Of a stretch of DNA of 64,000 bases, positions 63,778-64,000 are shown piece after piece. This DNA comes from Phaeobacter sp. G2 (GTDB lineage Bacteria > Pseudomonadota > Alphaproteobacteria > Rhodobacterales > Rhodobacteraceae). The stretch is from NCBI GenBank assembly GCA_025163595.1, contig CP104100.1:2046001-2110000 (forward strand). Reading direction: 5' to 3'. The position numbers and the translations under genes are program-made. Every line of letters starts with the position of its first letter. Position 1 is the stretch's first letter. Under the pieces are notes generated by a model, which saw only the letters and a program-made list of their open reading frames with translations, did no database searches and was not told the origin of the DNA.

Positions 63778-64000
63778 TTGGCGAGGACCGCAGAAGGCCC
63801 AATATGAGCCCATGCACTCTCAATACCTGTTTTGAGCGGTGAACGGATTTGGTCGCAGTCTCAAACGAGGCATGGGGGCCAAGAACCAGCCCGTTTGGCG
63901 CGAGGTTTATAACCATTGGTCTGAAGACGCCGATAAGATCAGACACCCGCCCGCCAAAGCCCAGTTCTTGACCAAGATCGACATCTGCCATGGGTCATCC
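63778..64000. other. Window end, no supported gene
   Basis: No clear gene in the last 223 bases. A minus-strand open frame (from 63991) overlaps the transporter gene end and lacks a ribosome-binding site; it may be a decayed fragment. The region is truncated by the window edge. Confidence 0.4.

Noticed and set aside
63695..63991. Minus-strand frame at the right edge as a gene
   Set aside because: It overlaps the end of the transporter gene, lacks a ribosome-binding site and resembles no family I recognise.

Overview
The window reads as chromosomal DNA of an alphaproteobacterium of the Rhodobacteraceae, most likely the marine Roseobacter group. The grounds are two TRAP transporter operons, a cobA-DUF2849-nitrite/sulfite reductase cluster with a divergent Lrp-type gene, SufT, a MaeB-type malic enzyme, an HU-like protein with a long basic tail, and a high-GC codon style. 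These are family-level inferences; no database search was possible.

Layout. 1-2.0 kb: siroheme and sulfite reduction genes with a divergent Lrp/AsnC regulator. 2.2-3.4 kb: an orphan cytochrome P450. 3.4-10.0 kb: a C4-dicarboxylate module with a DctB-like sensor kinase, a DctD-like regulator with unusual losses, tandem palindromes, and dctP-dctQ-dctM. 10.2-13.3 kb: tpiA, an IscA/ErpA-type Fe-S carrier, a secreted glycerophosphodiesterase and sufT. 13.3-35.7 kb looks accessory. It holds a 7TM hybrid histidine kinase, a relic of an IS3-type transposase, a nine-gene xylose-type operon (regulator, xylA, isomerase/epimerase, dehydrogenase, ABC transporter, xylB), a stretch of small genes and degenerate repeats, and a TetR-TRAP-GAF-amidohydrolase-SDR catabolic operon. 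35.7-48 kb: nfeD/SPFH pair, tgt, a 50-residue small protein, lon, leucine-type dehydrogenase with a divergent Lrp regulator, HU-like protein, tRNA-Val(CAC), DUF1275 and acnB. 48.3-54 kb: FAA hydrolase, CbiX-like chelatase, maeB and a cupin protein. 54-57.7 kb: nucleoside salvage operon cdd-deoA-deoB-upp. 57.8-64 kb: SPOR-domain protein, an M48-like protein that lacks HExxH, a GNAT, an acyl-CoA ligase and an EamA exporter.

How the genes work together. The dct genes import C4-dicarboxylates, and maeB and acnB handle the carbon they bring. The xyl operon would take up an aldose and feed it in as xylulose 5-phosphate. The deo operon recycles nucleosides to bases and pentose phosphate, overlapping with tpiA. 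CobA makes precorrin-2 and a CbiX-like chelatase could complete siroheme for the reductase at the left edge; ErpA-type and SufT proteins serve Fe-S assembly.

Main points for a second look: the DctD-like regulator lacks the Walker A lysine and the GAFTGA loop yet sits beside two tandem palindromes with no good sigma-54 promoter; a 21-bp tandem operator precedes the xyl operon; a dispersed degenerate repeat family fills the non-coding parts of the island; a 50-residue membrane protein has a full Shine-Dalgarno; and an M48-like protein has lost its zinc motif. I did not find a CRISPR array, an integrase, a prophage or a clear new defence system.
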